Origin: G020353235 sp035528295
GTDB taxonomy: Bacteria; Chloroflexota; Dehalococcoidia; Dehalococcoidales; JAUYDJ01
Reading direction: 5' to 3'
Assembly (NCBI GenBank): GCA_035528295.1
Contig: DATKYY010000019.1
Coordinates: 1-18,452, forward strand
Length of the DNA: 18,452 nucleotides
Part shown: positions 1 through 7,286 of the stretch, piece after piece
Numbering within the stretch: position 1 is the first letter of the stretch
Layout: each line of letters begins with the position of its first letter
The notes under the pieces: model-generated
What the model saw: the letters and a program-made list of their open reading frames with translations, nothing else
Database searches by the model: none
What the model was told of the DNA's origin: nothing
Program-made: the position numbers and the translations under genes

Positions 1-16
1 TCTGGCTAGTGCTCAT
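1..16 (-). CDS. Start of an unknown divergent gene (5' fragment, runs off the left edge)
   Basis: The reverse strand has an ATG at 16-14 followed by four open codons (Met-Ser-Thr-Ser-Gln) before the window ends. A Shine-Dalgarno-like GGAGAG lies about 7 bases upstream, and a sigma70-like promoter on the same strand lies at 41-69. That arrangement is what a divergent gene start would look like. Only five codons are visible, so no product can be proposed and the call rests on start-site signals alone. Confidence 0.35.
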
Positions 17-40
17 TTTCTTCTCTCCAAAGCTAGAATT

Positions 41-69
41 AGTCTAGATTATCGGGCAGGTCTCGTCAA
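41..69 (-). promoter_or_regulatory. Candidate sigma70 promoter for the divergent left-edge gene
   Basis: On the minus strand TTGACG (69-64) is followed after 17 bases by TAGACT (46-41). The -35 matches consensus at 5 of 6 positions and the -10 at 4 of 6. It points at the ATG at 16-14. Its -35 lies back to back with the -35 of the plus-strand promoter at 73-101, only 3 bases apart. Confidence 0.45.
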
Positions 70-72
70 CTG

Positions 73-101
73 TCGACACCCAAGCCGACATCTGCTATAT
101 T
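73..101 (+). promoter_or_regulatory. Candidate sigma70 promoter for the M20-plsX-trxB operon
   Basis: TCGACA (73-78) and TATATT (96-101) are separated by exactly 17 bases; each box matches consensus at 5 of 6 positions. Transcription would begin near 108, giving a leader of about 15 bases before the ATG at 123. That leader has no recognisable Shine-Dalgarno. Confidence 0.55.
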
Positions 102-122
102 AAAAAACACCCAGAACTTAAA

Positions 123-1301
123 ATGAATAAGGACTTAGGCAGGCTAAAAGCGGTTATTATCGATGAGATAGACCAGCGCCGAAATCAGCTCGGCGAGCTA
201 AGCCGGGATATCCACGCCAACCCTGAGCTGGGCTTTGGTGAGGCTAAGGCGGTATCCTGGCTGACCGGCTATCTCAAGGAGAATGGCTTCAGCATCACCG
301 AGGGCATCGGTGGACTACCCACCGCATTCAGCGCCGGCTACGGACAGGGGAAGCCGGTCATCGCTATTCTGGCCGAGTATGATGCCCTGCCCAAACTGGG
401 GCATGCCTGCGGTCACAACCTGATTGCGACCGGTGCGGTTGGTGCCGGCATAGCCGCCAGGAAAGCTATTGACCGCTTTGGCGGGAGTATTCGGGTAATC
501 GGCACGCCGGGTGAAGAAATTCAGGGGGGTAAGGCGATAATGGCGGAGCGGGGTGCCTTTGACGGCGTGGACATAGCCATGATGGTCCACCCTGGGGTAC
601 ATAACACGGTGACCACCCAGGCCCTTGCCTGCCAGACCGTGGATGTCGAGTTCTTCGGTAAAGCCGCCCATGCCGCCGCCTTTCCCGAAGCGGGCATTAA
701 TGCCCTGGAAGCCATGCTGCTATCTTTTGCCGCCATTAATTCCCTGCGCCAGCACATAAAAACAAGCGCCCGCATCCACGGTATTATTACCGACGGGGGC
801 GAGGCAGCCAACATTGTCCCCGCTCACAGTGCCGGCACCTTCATGGTGCGGGCTGAGGATGAGCTCTACCTTGAAGAACTAAAGCAAAGAGTGCTAAACT
901 GCTTTATCAGCGCGGCTACAGCTACCGGCGCCCGTCTGGAATACCGCTGGGGAAAGGTGAAATACGCTCCGATGCGTAATAATTTGACCCTGGCCCGACT
1001 ATTTCGGCAAAATATGCAGTCTCTGGGACGCAAGGTCAGACCGCCCGGCGCCAGTCACGCCTTCGGCAGCACCGATATGGGTAATGTCAGCCAGCTACTA
1101 CCCAGCATCCACCCCTTCGTCGCCATCGCTCCGGAAGAGGTGCTGGTTCATTCCCCCGAGTTTGCCGCCGCCGCCGCCTCAGAAGCCGGTATCAAGGGAG
1201 CCCTTGACGCCGCCAAGGCGCTGGCGATGACGGTTGCCGACCTGGTCGCCAGCCCGGAGATAGTGAACAATATCAAGAATGAGTTTGGGCAGAAGAGATG
1301 A
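123..1301 (+). CDS. M20 family (M20D-type) metallopeptidase/amidohydrolase
   Basis: A 392-residue zinc-type amidohydrolase of peptidase family M20, predicted cytoplasmic, that should cleave an amide or dipeptide bond. The substrate cannot be fixed from sequence. The run EYDALPKLGHACGHN (85-99) holds the Cys-x-His metal ligands of the M20D subfamily (C96, H98). Glu131-Glu132 in GTPGEE supply the general base and another ligand, and H156 and H343 are further candidate ligands. GKAAHAA (179-185) starts the dimerisation domain. The EYDALP form, rather than the DMDALP form of hippurate hydrolases, resembles the PM20D2/AbgB branch (dipeptide or p-aminobenzoyl-glutamate cleavage); this is family knowledge remembered, not searched. 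The start has no clear Shine-Dalgarno but follows a promoter at 73-101. The stop overlaps the plsX start as ATGA, implying translational coupling. Confidence 0.9.
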   Translation: MNKDLGRLKAVIIDEIDQRRNQLGELSRDIHANPELGFGEAKAVSWLTGYLKENGFSITEGIGGLPTAFSAGYGQGKPVIAILAEYDALPKLGHACGHNLIATGAVGAGIAARKAIDRFGGSIRVIGTPGEEIQGGKAIMAERGAFDGVDIAMMVHPGVHNTVTTQALACQTVDVEFFGKAAHAAAFPEAGINALEAMLLSFAAINSLRQHIKTSARIHGIITDGGEAANIVPAHSAGTFMVRAEDELYLEELKQRVLNCFISAATATGARLEYRWGKVKYAPMRNNLTLARLFRQNMQSLGRKVRPPGASHAFGSTDMGNVSQLLPSIHPFVAIAPEEVLVHSPEFAAAAASEAGIKGALDAAKALAMTVADLVASPEIVNNIKNEFGQKR

Positions 1302-2311
1302 TAATTGCGGTTGATGCCACCGGTGGGGAGTATGCCCCTTACGAAATAGTTAAAGGCGCTATCAAGGCAGCCCAGGACTACAAAGTGGGCATTGCCCTGG
1401 TGGGCACCAGAAGCACGCTCCATGTCCTGGCCAGCCGCCACCTGAAGAAACTGGACTTTACCTTTATTGAAGCCAACCAGATTATCGGCCCCCAGGAATC
1501 GCCCATCAGAGCGGTTAACAATAAGCCAAATTCCCCGATTGTGGTCGGCATTAATATGGTCAAGGATGGCACCGCGGCTGCCTTTGTTTCCGCGGGCAAC
1601 ACCGGTGCCGTACTCTACGCCTCACTTCTCATTCTGGGGAAAATAAAGGGGGTTGAGCGCCCGGCCATAGCCAGCCCCATTAATATTGGTGCCGTCCCCA
1701 GCCTGCTCATTGATGCTGGCGCCAATGCCGATTGCCGACCAAGCCACCTGGTTCAGTTTGCCCATCTGGGCACTATCTACAGCAAGCACGTTCTGGGCAT
1801 CCCGTCGCCTCGCGTTGGCCTGCTCAGCAACGGTGAAGAGGAAAGCAAGGGCAACCGTCTGGTCCAGGAAACCCACCAGCTGCTGAAAAAAGCCGGCCTG
1901 AACTTTATCGGCAATATTGAAGGGCAGGACATCGCCGGCAGAAAGACTGATGTTATCGTTACCGATGGTTTTACCGGAAATATAGTCCTTAAGACCATAG
2001 AAGGGCTAGGCAGCACCTTCCAGAACCTACAGCAGCCGGTAGGGCAAGCCCTGACCGGTACCTCTCGTCTGCAGGGACGGCTCCTGCTCAGTATCGTCGG
2101 CCTGGATTCCTGGATAAAAAGAATCGACTACCGGGAATACGGCGGAGCCTGTCTGCTGGGGGTAAACGGAAATATCACCATCGCCCACGGCCGCAGCCGG
2201 GCTAAAGCGATTAAAAACGCCATTGGTCTCGCCAAGCAAACCGCCGAGCGAGACCTCTGCCGGATAATCAGGGGGGAAAGCCTTGACCGAACTATCAAAG
2301 AAGAAGAGTAG
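1298..2311 (+). CDS. plsX: Phosphate acyltransferase PlsX
   Basis: PlsX converts acyl-ACP plus phosphate to acyl-phosphate, the acyl donor for PlsY in phospholipid synthesis; it is a soluble, membrane-associated enzyme. The 337-residue length is normal. Family signatures are present in order: an N-terminal IAVDATGGEYAP (3-14, a variant of the usual VDAMGGDxAP), FVSAGNTGA (96-104), LLIDAGANADCRP (136-148), LLSNGEEESKGN (175-186), VTDGFTGNIVLKT (221-233) and YGGACLLGVNG (281-291). The ATG lies inside the upstream gene's stop (ATGA), and the reductase gene starts 29 bases before this stop. The plsY, acpP and fab genes that often accompany plsX are not in the window, so the M20-plsX-trxB grouping is not a dedicated lipid operon. 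Confidence 0.96.
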   Translation: MIIAVDATGGEYAPYEIVKGAIKAAQDYKVGIALVGTRSTLHVLASRHLKKLDFTFIEANQIIGPQESPIRAVNNKPNSPIVVGINMVKDGTAAAFVSAGNTGAVLYASLLILGKIKGVERPAIASPINIGAVPSLLIDAGANADCRPSHLVQFAHLGTIYSKHVLGIPSPRVGLLSNGEEESKGNRLVQETHQLLKKAGLNFIGNIEGQDIAGRKTDVIVTDGFTGNIVLKTIEGLGSTFQNLQQPVGQALTGTSRLQGRLLLSIVGLDSWIKRIDYREYGGACLLGVNGNITIAHGRSRAKAIKNAIGLAKQTAERDLCRIIRGESLDRTIKEEE

Positions 2312-3218
2312 CTACGACATAATCATTATCGGGGGTGGTCCCGCCGGACTTACCGCCGGGATTTATACCGCCCGGGGCAAGCTGAGCAGTCTCCTCATCG
2401 AAAGGGGACTGATTGGTGGCCTGATAACCGAGACCGAGCTGGTGGAAAATTTCCCCGGCTTCCCCCAGGGTGTCAGCGGTCTGGAGCTGGGTGAACTAAT
2501 GCACCAGCAAGCCCAAAAATATGGCTTGCCTATTTTGGTCGCCGAGGTCACCGGGCTCAAGCTGAAAGGCACGCAAAAAATAGTTGAGACTACCGCGGGC
2601 AATTTCAGCGCCCGGGCGGTGATTATTGCCAGCGGCGCCGAGCGAATCAAACTAAATATACCCGGCGAGGAGAAGTTCAGCGGTCGCGGCGTCTCCTACT
2701 GCGCCACCTGTGACGGTGCCCTGTTCAAAGACCTGCCGGTAGCGGTTGCCGGTGGCGGTGATGTCGGGCTTACCGAAGCCTTCCACCTGGCCAAGTTTGC
2801 CCGCCGGGTTACCGTGATTGAACTCCTGCCCAAACTGGGCGCCAGCCGCATTATGCAGGACAGGGCTGTCGCCGAAGCCAAAATTGAATTTCTTTTAAAT
2901 ACCCGGATTGAAGCCATTGAGGGCGAAGACCTGGTCCAAAGGCTCAGGCTTCTTCAGGTAAAAACCGGCCGGAAGTCCACCCTGGAGACATCCGCCGTCT
3001 TTGTCGCCATCGGGGTTAAGCCCAATACCAGCTTCCTGAAAAATATTTTACCCCTTGATGCCAGCGGCGCCATTCTGACCAATAACAAGCTGGAAACGGC
3101 TATCCCGGGCATCTTTGCCGTCGGCGATGTTCGTGCCAGCTCAGCGCGACAGGCAGTAGTTGCCGCCGGTGATGGCGCCACCGCTGCCATCTATGCCGAA
3201 AAGTTCCTCACTGGATAG
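2283..3218 (+). CDS. trxB: Thioredoxin reductase-like flavoprotein lacking the NADPH motif
   Basis: A 311-residue low-molecular-weight thioredoxin reductase homologue. The FAD Rossmann motif GGGPAGLTAGIYTAR is at 17-31, the redox-active pair CATC at 140-143, a second nucleotide motif GGGDVGLTEA at 157-166, and the C-terminal FAD motif GIFAVGDVR at 276-284. Known family members pass electrons from NADPH through FAD and the Cys pair to thioredoxin. Here the NADPH 2'-phosphate motif HRRxxxR is replaced by ELLPKLG (180-186), with acidic E180 at the end of the second beta strand. NADPH use is therefore doubtful, and NADH, ferredoxin or another donor is possible. The start is a TTG at 2283 with GGGGGGA just upstream, inside plsX. 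No thioredoxin gene lies in the window. Another flavoprotein disulfide reductase role cannot be excluded. Confidence 0.88.
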   Translation: MTELSKKKSSYDIIIIGGGPAGLTAGIYTARGKLSSLLIERGLIGGLITETELVENFPGFPQGVSGLELGELMHQQAQKYGLPILVAEVTGLKLKGTQKIVETTAGNFSARAVIIASGAERIKLNIPGEEKFSGRGVSYCATCDGALFKDLPVAVAGGGDVGLTEAFHLAKFARRVTVIELLPKLGASRIMQDRAVAEAKIEFLLNTRIEAIEGEDLVQRLRLLQVKTGRKSTLETSAVFVAIGVKPNTSFLKNILPLDASGAILTNNKLETAIPGIFAVGDVRASSARQAVVAAGDGATAAIYAEKFLTG

Positions 3219-3299
3219 AAAAAACCGCTTGGCAAAGAACGAGCGAGTAATGCCCCTGCGAAAACCATACTCCCTTGACAAGAACTACTCCCACCAAAC

Positions 3300-3328
3300 T
3301 TCCACTAACCTGCCGAGTAAAGTATAAT
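3300..3328 (+). promoter_or_regulatory. Candidate promoter of rplI with a start-codon-proximal -10
   Basis: A perfect TATAAT lies at 3323-3328, only 6 bases before the rplI ATG at 3335. The best -35 at 17-base spacing is the weak TTCCAC (3300-3305). Normal spacing would put the transcription start on the A of the ATG, i.e. a leaderless mRNA. There is no Shine-Dalgarno. A consensus TTGACA at 3275-3280 is too far away to serve this -10. Confidence 0.5.
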
Positions 3329-3334
3329 AATCCA

Positions 3335-3799
3335 ATGAAGATCATTTTTCTGCAGGATGTACCCCGGGTAGCCAAGGCTGGTGAGATAAAAGAGGTGGCG
3401 GATGGCTACGGACGGAATTTTCTGATTCCACAGAAGCTAGCCGTAATAGCTGATCCGTCAACGCTCAACACTCTAAAGGCACAAATCAAGAAAGAAGCCA
3501 GCAGTCAAGCCCAGACTGAGGAAGAGATGACTGACCTGGCTCACCAGCTGGACGGTAAGGAGATTACCCTGAAAGCAAAAGCCGGCGCCAAAGAGCATCT
3601 GTACGGCTCGATTACCAGCGCTGACATCGCTGCTGAGCTGCAAAATAACGGGCTGGTGGTAGACAAAAGGAAGATAGAGATAGCTGAGCCCATCCGTCAG
3701 CTCGGCAGCCATGAGGTAGCCATCAGACTGGCCAAGGATGCAATACCCAAGATAAAGGTCATCGTGATCGAAGAGGAGACGAGCCAGAGTGACCAGTGA
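3335..3799 (+). CDS. rplI: 50S ribosomal protein L9
   Basis: Ribosomal protein bL9 binds 23S rRNA near the L1 stalk base. The 154-residue length is typical. The N-terminal globular domain begins MKIIFLQDV and carries the L9 signature GYGRNFLIP (about 24-32). A charged connecting helix (about 40-75) and a C-terminal domain ending in IKVIVIEEE follow. I chose the ATG at 3335 because it matches the family N-terminus; the frame can be opened 20 codons earlier from a TTG at 3275, but that extension has no family counterpart and covers the -10 box. The gene is first in an rplI-dnaB-dnaD-dnaC-like operon, and the dnaB start overlaps its end by 11 bases. rplI-dnaB adjacency is common in bacteria. Confidence 0.97.
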   Translation: MKIIFLQDVPRVAKAGEIKEVADGYGRNFLIPQKLAVIADPSTLNTLKAQIKKEASSQAQTEEEMTDLAHQLDGKEITLKAKAGAKEHLYGSITSADIAAELQNNGLVVDKRKIEIAEPIRQLGSHEVAIRLAKDAIPKIKVIVIEEETSQSDQ

Positions 3800-5168
3800 G
3801 AAATTGCCACCTCATGATACCAGTGCTGAGGAAGCGGTAAACGGTTCCCTCCTGATAGATAGCGTCTCAATCTACAAGATTGCTGGCTCCCTGAAGCCGG
3901 CTGATTTCTATCATGAACCGAATAAATTAATCTATGAAGCCTGCCTTTCCCTTTACCAGCGCAACGAGGTGATAAACCAGATAACGGTAGCTCAAGAGCT
4001 TGACCGGCAGCATAAGCTGGAAGAATGCGGTGGTGCCGCTTACTTAAGCCACCTGATAGCTAACTGCCCCACCTCCCTTGATATTGAGACCTATGCCCAG
4101 ATTGTCTACCGCCTGGCCATAATGCGACACCTCATTGCGGCGGCGGGCCAGATTTCCGCCATCGGCTATGAAGCCGGCACCGATGTTGACGCCAGCCTGG
4201 ATAGAGCCGAGGAGGTGCTGTTCCGGCTGCGCCACGGGCAGAGCCCCCGCGACCTCATTCACATCCGCCAGGTCCTGGACAAGTATTTTGAAGCCACCAC
4301 TCCCGCCGGACTCGAAGTCCCCACTGAACCAATCCCTTCAATCCGGTCGGGGTTTAATAAACTGGATGAATTTCTGGGTGGATTTCAGCGCTCGGACATG
4401 ATTATCGTTGCCGGCCGACCGAGCATGGGCAAAACCAGTCTGGCCCTCAGCATTGCCCGAAACGCCGCCGTAACCCTGGGAGCCTGCGTGGCGCTATTCA
4501 GTATGGAAATGGCCCGCGACCCGCTGGTGCTGCGCCTGCTGTCCAGCGAGGCTGATGTCGACTCCCGGCGGGTCCGCTTCGGTCTCCATACCGAAGCCGA
4601 GGAAAAGCGAATTATGGAAGCTACCGGCCGGCTTTCCGAAGCCCAAATTTATATTGATGACTCCCCGCTGCTGCGGATGGTAGAGGTGCGCAGTAAAGCC
4701 CGCCGCCTTTACTTCGAGCGTGGCATTGACCTGATTATCGTCGACTACCTGCAGCTGCTACAGGGTGAGGGGCGCTCGGAAAACCGGGTCCAGGAGATAA
4801 GCCTCATCTCCCGCTCCCTCAAGACACTGGCTCGTGAGCTTAATGTGCCCGTGCTCGCCGTGTCCCAGCTCAGCCGGGCCGTGGAGTGGCGCGCCTCCCA
4901 CCGGCCACAACTCTCTGACTTAAGAGAGAGCGGCAGCATTGAACAGGATGCCGACGTGGTTATCTTCATCTACCGCGATGACTACTACTATCCCACCCGG
5001 GAAGCCTGGGAAAAAGAGCACCGCGACGAAGAGTACCCGCAGGGCATCGCCAAAATCATTATCTCCAAACACCGCAATGGTCCTACCGGGGAAATTGACC
5101 TGCACTTCGCACCGAAAACCGCTAAATTTGAAGATATTACCACCAGCCAAGAGCCGAGCCTGTTATGA
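3789..5168 (+). CDS. dnaB: Replicative DNA helicase DnaB
   Basis: The hexameric replicative helicase that unwinds DNA 5' to 3' at the fork. The 459-residue product has an N-terminal helical domain (about 7-110, opening LPPHDTSAEEAVNGSLL) and a RecA-like C-terminal motor. Walker A is GRPSMGKTS (209-217, K215), Walker B DLIIVDYLQLL (314-324), then SQLSR (359-363), the DnaB-typical DLRESGSIEQDAD (377-389) and IISKHRNGPTG (424-434), which holds the arginine-finger region. No intein is present. The start is a GTG inside the end of rplI with GAGGAG at 3773-3778, about 10 bases upstream. The stop overlaps the next ATG as ATGA, so DnaB should be translationally coupled to the DnaD-like gene. Confidence 0.97.
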   Translation: MTSEKLPPHDTSAEEAVNGSLLIDSVSIYKIAGSLKPADFYHEPNKLIYEACLSLYQRNEVINQITVAQELDRQHKLEECGGAAYLSHLIANCPTSLDIETYAQIVYRLAIMRHLIAAAGQISAIGYEAGTDVDASLDRAEEVLFRLRHGQSPRDLIHIRQVLDKYFEATTPAGLEVPTEPIPSIRSGFNKLDEFLGGFQRSDMIIVAGRPSMGKTSLALSIARNAAVTLGACVALFSMEMARDPLVLRLLSSEADVDSRRVRFGLHTEAEEKRIMEATGRLSEAQIYIDDSPLLRMVEVRSKARRLYFERGIDLIIVDYLQLLQGEGRSENRVQEISLISRSLKTLARELNVPVLAVSQLSRAVEWRASHRPQLSDLRESGSIEQDADVVIFIYRDDYYYPTREAWEKEHRDEEYPQGIAKIIISKHRNGPTGEIDLHFAPKTAKFEDITTSQEPSLL

Positions 5169-5881
5169 AGCAGATTAATGGTTTCCCGGCCCGGATGCAG
5201 TTCACCCCCCTGCCCAACTTCTTCTTCTCCACCCTGCTCCCCCAAATCAGTGACATGGGAGAACTGAAGACCACGCTCCATGTTATGGCTGCCCTCTATC
5301 AGAAAAGGGGCTACCCCCGCTTTGTCACCTATGGGGAGCTTTTAGCCAATAAGGGCCTGATGAGAAGCCTCAAGGATAAAGCCGGCTCAGCAGAAGAGGC
5401 ACTGAAGAGTGCCCTGGAAATGGCCGCCAAACGGGGGACCTTTCTTCATTTAGCACTAGCGCGGCCGGGGACAACCGAGGACATCTACCTGCTCAACACC
5501 GCCAGCGACAGAGAGGTTGCCGCTAAAATCCAGAGTGGCGAACTCGCTTTACCCGGCTTAAAAGCCAGGGGGCAGGTTTATACCGAGCTGGAGGAACCGC
5601 CGGATATATTCACCCTTTATGAGCAGAACATTGGTATGCTCACCCCGATGATTGCCGAAGAGCTGCGCGAGGCGGAGAAGGTCTACCCGCTGGACTGGGT
5701 CAGGGATGCCATCAAAGAGGCGGTTGCCCTCAACAAGAGAAGCTGGCGCTATATTGCTGCCATCTTAGAAAGATGGTCAGCCGAAGGTAAGATTCATGGA
5801 ACATATCGGGGACATCCTGCGCCAAAAAAGGGACCAGATAAATACATCAAGGGCAAATACGGACACATGGTCCGGCGCTAA
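5165..5881 (+). CDS. DnaD-domain replication initiation/primosome protein
   Basis: A 238-residue protein with an N-terminal region (about 12-110) that probably folds as a winged helix, followed by a DnaD-type domain (about 148-206). The diagnostic stretch is IFTLYEQNIGMLTPMIAEEL (148-167), which contains the YxxxIGxLTP pattern (Y152-P161); AVALNKRSWRYIAAILERW follows downstream. DnaD-family proteins (DnaD and DnaB of Bacillus, phage replication proteins) bind and remodel DNA and help load the replicative helicase. The position between the helicase and a DnaC/DnaI-like ATPase supports a helicase-loading role. The gene overlaps dnaB by 4 bases and is overlapped by the downstream gene for 86 bases. 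The basic C-terminal tail (about 209-238) is a likely DNA-binding segment. I see nothing to tie it specifically to Bacillus DnaD rather than Bacillus DnaB. Confidence 0.88.
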   Translation: MKQINGFPARMQFTPLPNFFFSTLLPQISDMGELKTTLHVMAALYQKRGYPRFVTYGELLANKGLMRSLKDKAGSAEEALKSALEMAAKRGTFLHLALARPGTTEDIYLLNTASDREVAAKIQSGELALPGLKARGQVYTELEEPPDIFTLYEQNIGMLTPMIAEELREAEKVYPLDWVRDAIKEAVALNKRSWRYIAAILERWSAEGKIHGTYRGHPAPKKGPDKYIKGKYGHMVRR

Positions 5882-7196
5882 CGCCGAAGAGGCACCATCA
5901 AGCCCGGTTTGCCCCGTCTGTGGGGGCTTCGGCTTTGTCTATGTTGACGTCCCGGTGGGGCACCACGATTTTGGCAAGGCGGTTCCCTGCCGCTGCGCCC
6001 AGGAAGAGTTTGAGCGGGCACTCCAGGCCCGCCTGCAGCGGTACAGCAATCTGGGCTCGCTGACCCGTTTTACCTTTGCCAGCCTGCTTCCCCAGGGCAG
6101 AAGCGCCGAGCCCAAAAACCAGCAAAGATTCAGCCTTGCCCTTGAGGCCGCCAGGGCGTTTGCCACTGAGCCCAAGGGGTGGCTGGTCTTAATCGGCCCC
6201 GGTGGCAGCGGCAAGACCCACCTGGCCGCCGCCATCGCCAATGAGCGTATAAATAACGGCTACCCCGCCTTCTTCCAGAGTGTCCCTGACTTATTAGACC
6301 ACCTGCGCTCCGCCTTCAGCCCCGATAGCGAAATACCCTATGATGAACTGTTCGAGCGGGTGCGCAATGTCCCCTTGCTCGTTCTGGACGATCTGGGTGT
6401 CCAGACCAGCACTCCCTGGACTATGGAAAAGCTGGACCAGCTACTCAACCACCGCTTCAATAACGAGCTGCCCACCGTTGTCACCACCAGCACTCCCGTT
6501 GCCGAGCTTGAGGAGAGCCTGCGCTCCCGCCTGACCGACCCCCAGTTGAGCCAGATATTTTTAATCGCGGAAAAGGCGACCCCCCTGCTGGAACACAAGT
6601 GGGGGGAGGGGTTTGAGCTACAGAAAAGTATGACCTTTGACAGCTTTGACTGGAAGCGGATTAACCTGCCCATAGAACAACGGGAGAACCTGAAGGAGTC
6701 ATTCCGCCTGGCTTTTGATTTTGCCAAGTCCCCGGAAGGCTGGCTGGTGCTGCTGGGTGAGACCGGCTGTGGTAAGACTCACCTGGCGGCCGCCATCGCC
6801 AACTACCGCTATCAGGCCGGCCAGCCGGCCCTGTTCGTGGTGGTGCCTGACTTTCTGGACCACCTGCGCTCCACCTTCAGCCCGGAGAGCGAGGTTACCT
6901 ATGACCAGCTCTTTGAAAGGGTGAAGACCACCCCCCTGCTCACCCTGGACGATTTCGGCGAGCACTCAACCACCCCCTGGGCCCGGGAGAAGCTCTACCA
7001 GGTGATTAACTACCGTTACAATGCCCGGCTGGCCACCGTGATTACCACCCGCTGCACGCTGGACGAGATTGACAGCCCGGTTAGCTCCCGGCTGGCCGAC
7101 CCCAAAATCAGCCTGGTCTGGAACATCACCGCTCCCGACTATCGCAGTGATACCACCGCCAACCGGCGCAAAAGCGCCCGCCGTGGCAAGAGGTAA
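5796..7196 (+). CDS. DnaC/DnaI-like helicase loader with two tandem ATPase domains
   Basis: A 466-residue protein about twice the size of ordinary DnaC/DnaI loaders. An N-terminal zinc-binding motif (C39-x2-C42 and C65-x-C67) is followed by two complete ATPase domains. Domain 1 has Walker A GPGGSGKT (134-141), Walker B LLVLDDLG (194-201) and SRLTDP (244-249). Domain 2 has GETGCGKT (321-328), LLTLDDFG (381-388) and SRLADP (431-436). Residues 128-255 and 315-442 align without gaps at about 57% identity by hand count, so this is an in-frame duplication. The family loads DnaB-type helicases at origins, and the dnaB and dnaD-like neighbours support that role. The ATG at 5796 is the only plausible start before the zinc motif; it lies 86 bases inside the upstream gene, in another frame, after a weak GAAGG. 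IstB-type transposition ATPases are related, but no transposase is nearby. Confidence 0.88.
   Translation: MEHIGDILRQKRDQINTSRANTDTWSGANAEEAPSSPVCPVCGGFGFVYVDVPVGHHDFGKAVPCRCAQEEFERALQARLQRYSNLGSLTRFTFASLLPQGRSAEPKNQQRFSLALEAARAFATEPKGWLVLIGPGGSGKTHLAAAIANERINNGYPAFFQSVPDLLDHLRSAFSPDSEIPYDELFERVRNVPLLVLDDLGVQTSTPWTMEKLDQLLNHRFNNELPTVVTTSTPVAELEESLRSRLTDPQLSQIFLIAEKATPLLEHKWGEGFELQKSMTFDSFDWKRINLPIEQRENLKESFRLAFDFAKSPEGWLVLLGETGCGKTHLAAAIANYRYQAGQPALFVVVPDFLDHLRSTFSPESEVTYDQLFERVKTTPLLTLDDFGEHSTTPWAREKLYQVINYRYNARLATVITTRCTLDEIDSPVSSRLADPKISLVWNITAPDYRSDTTANRRKSARRGKR
6177..6560 (+). repeat. First copy of an internal 384-base coding duplication (ATPase domain 1)
   Basis: Codons 128-255 of the loader gene. 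They match codons 315-442 without gaps at the protein level with a constant offset of 187 codons (561 bases). Identity is concentrated around Walker A (GKTHLAAAIAN in both), LDHLRS, LFERV, LDD and SRL. Confidence 0.85.
6738..7121 (+). repeat. Second copy of the internal 384-base coding duplication (ATPase domain 2)
   Basis: Codons 315-442 of the loader gene, the partner of 6177-6560. The lead-in of this copy (MTFDSFD, about 279-285) looks like the canonical DnaC N-terminus of the AAA+ domain; copy 1 has a comparable FTFASLLP lead-in at 92-99. No second zinc motif is present. Confidence 0.85.
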
Positions 7197-7228
7197 CACC
7201 GGGCCGGGAAGTCCTGCCTGAGCAGAGT

Positions 7229-7257
7229 TTGCACCGCTGAAATGTTTCGGCTAAAAT
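7229..7257 (+). promoter_or_regulatory. Possible promoter of the HNH gene
   Basis: TTGCAC (7229-7234) and TAAAAT (7252-7257) are spaced by 17 bases. The -35 is poor (3 of 6) and the -10 good (5 of 6). It lies in the 90-base gap between the loader gene and the HNH gene, where no terminator hairpin is evident, so read-through from the upstream operon is equally possible. Confidence 0.35.
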
Positions 7258-7286
7258 AAATAAACTTTAATGGAGAAAAATAAGAC

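Noticed and set aside
3275..3280. Consensus TTGACA as the rplI -35
   Set aside because: No -10-like hexamer lies 15-19 bases downstream, and the TATAAT at 3323 is 42 bases away.
3275..3334. N-terminal extension of rplI from a TTG
   Set aside because: L9 homologues begin at MKIIFLQDV, and the extension covers the TATAAT box and intergenic sequence.
5796..7196. Loader gene as an IstB transposition helper
   Set aside because: No IstA-like transposase or terminal inverted repeats were seen, and dnaB and a DnaD-type gene lie directly upstream.
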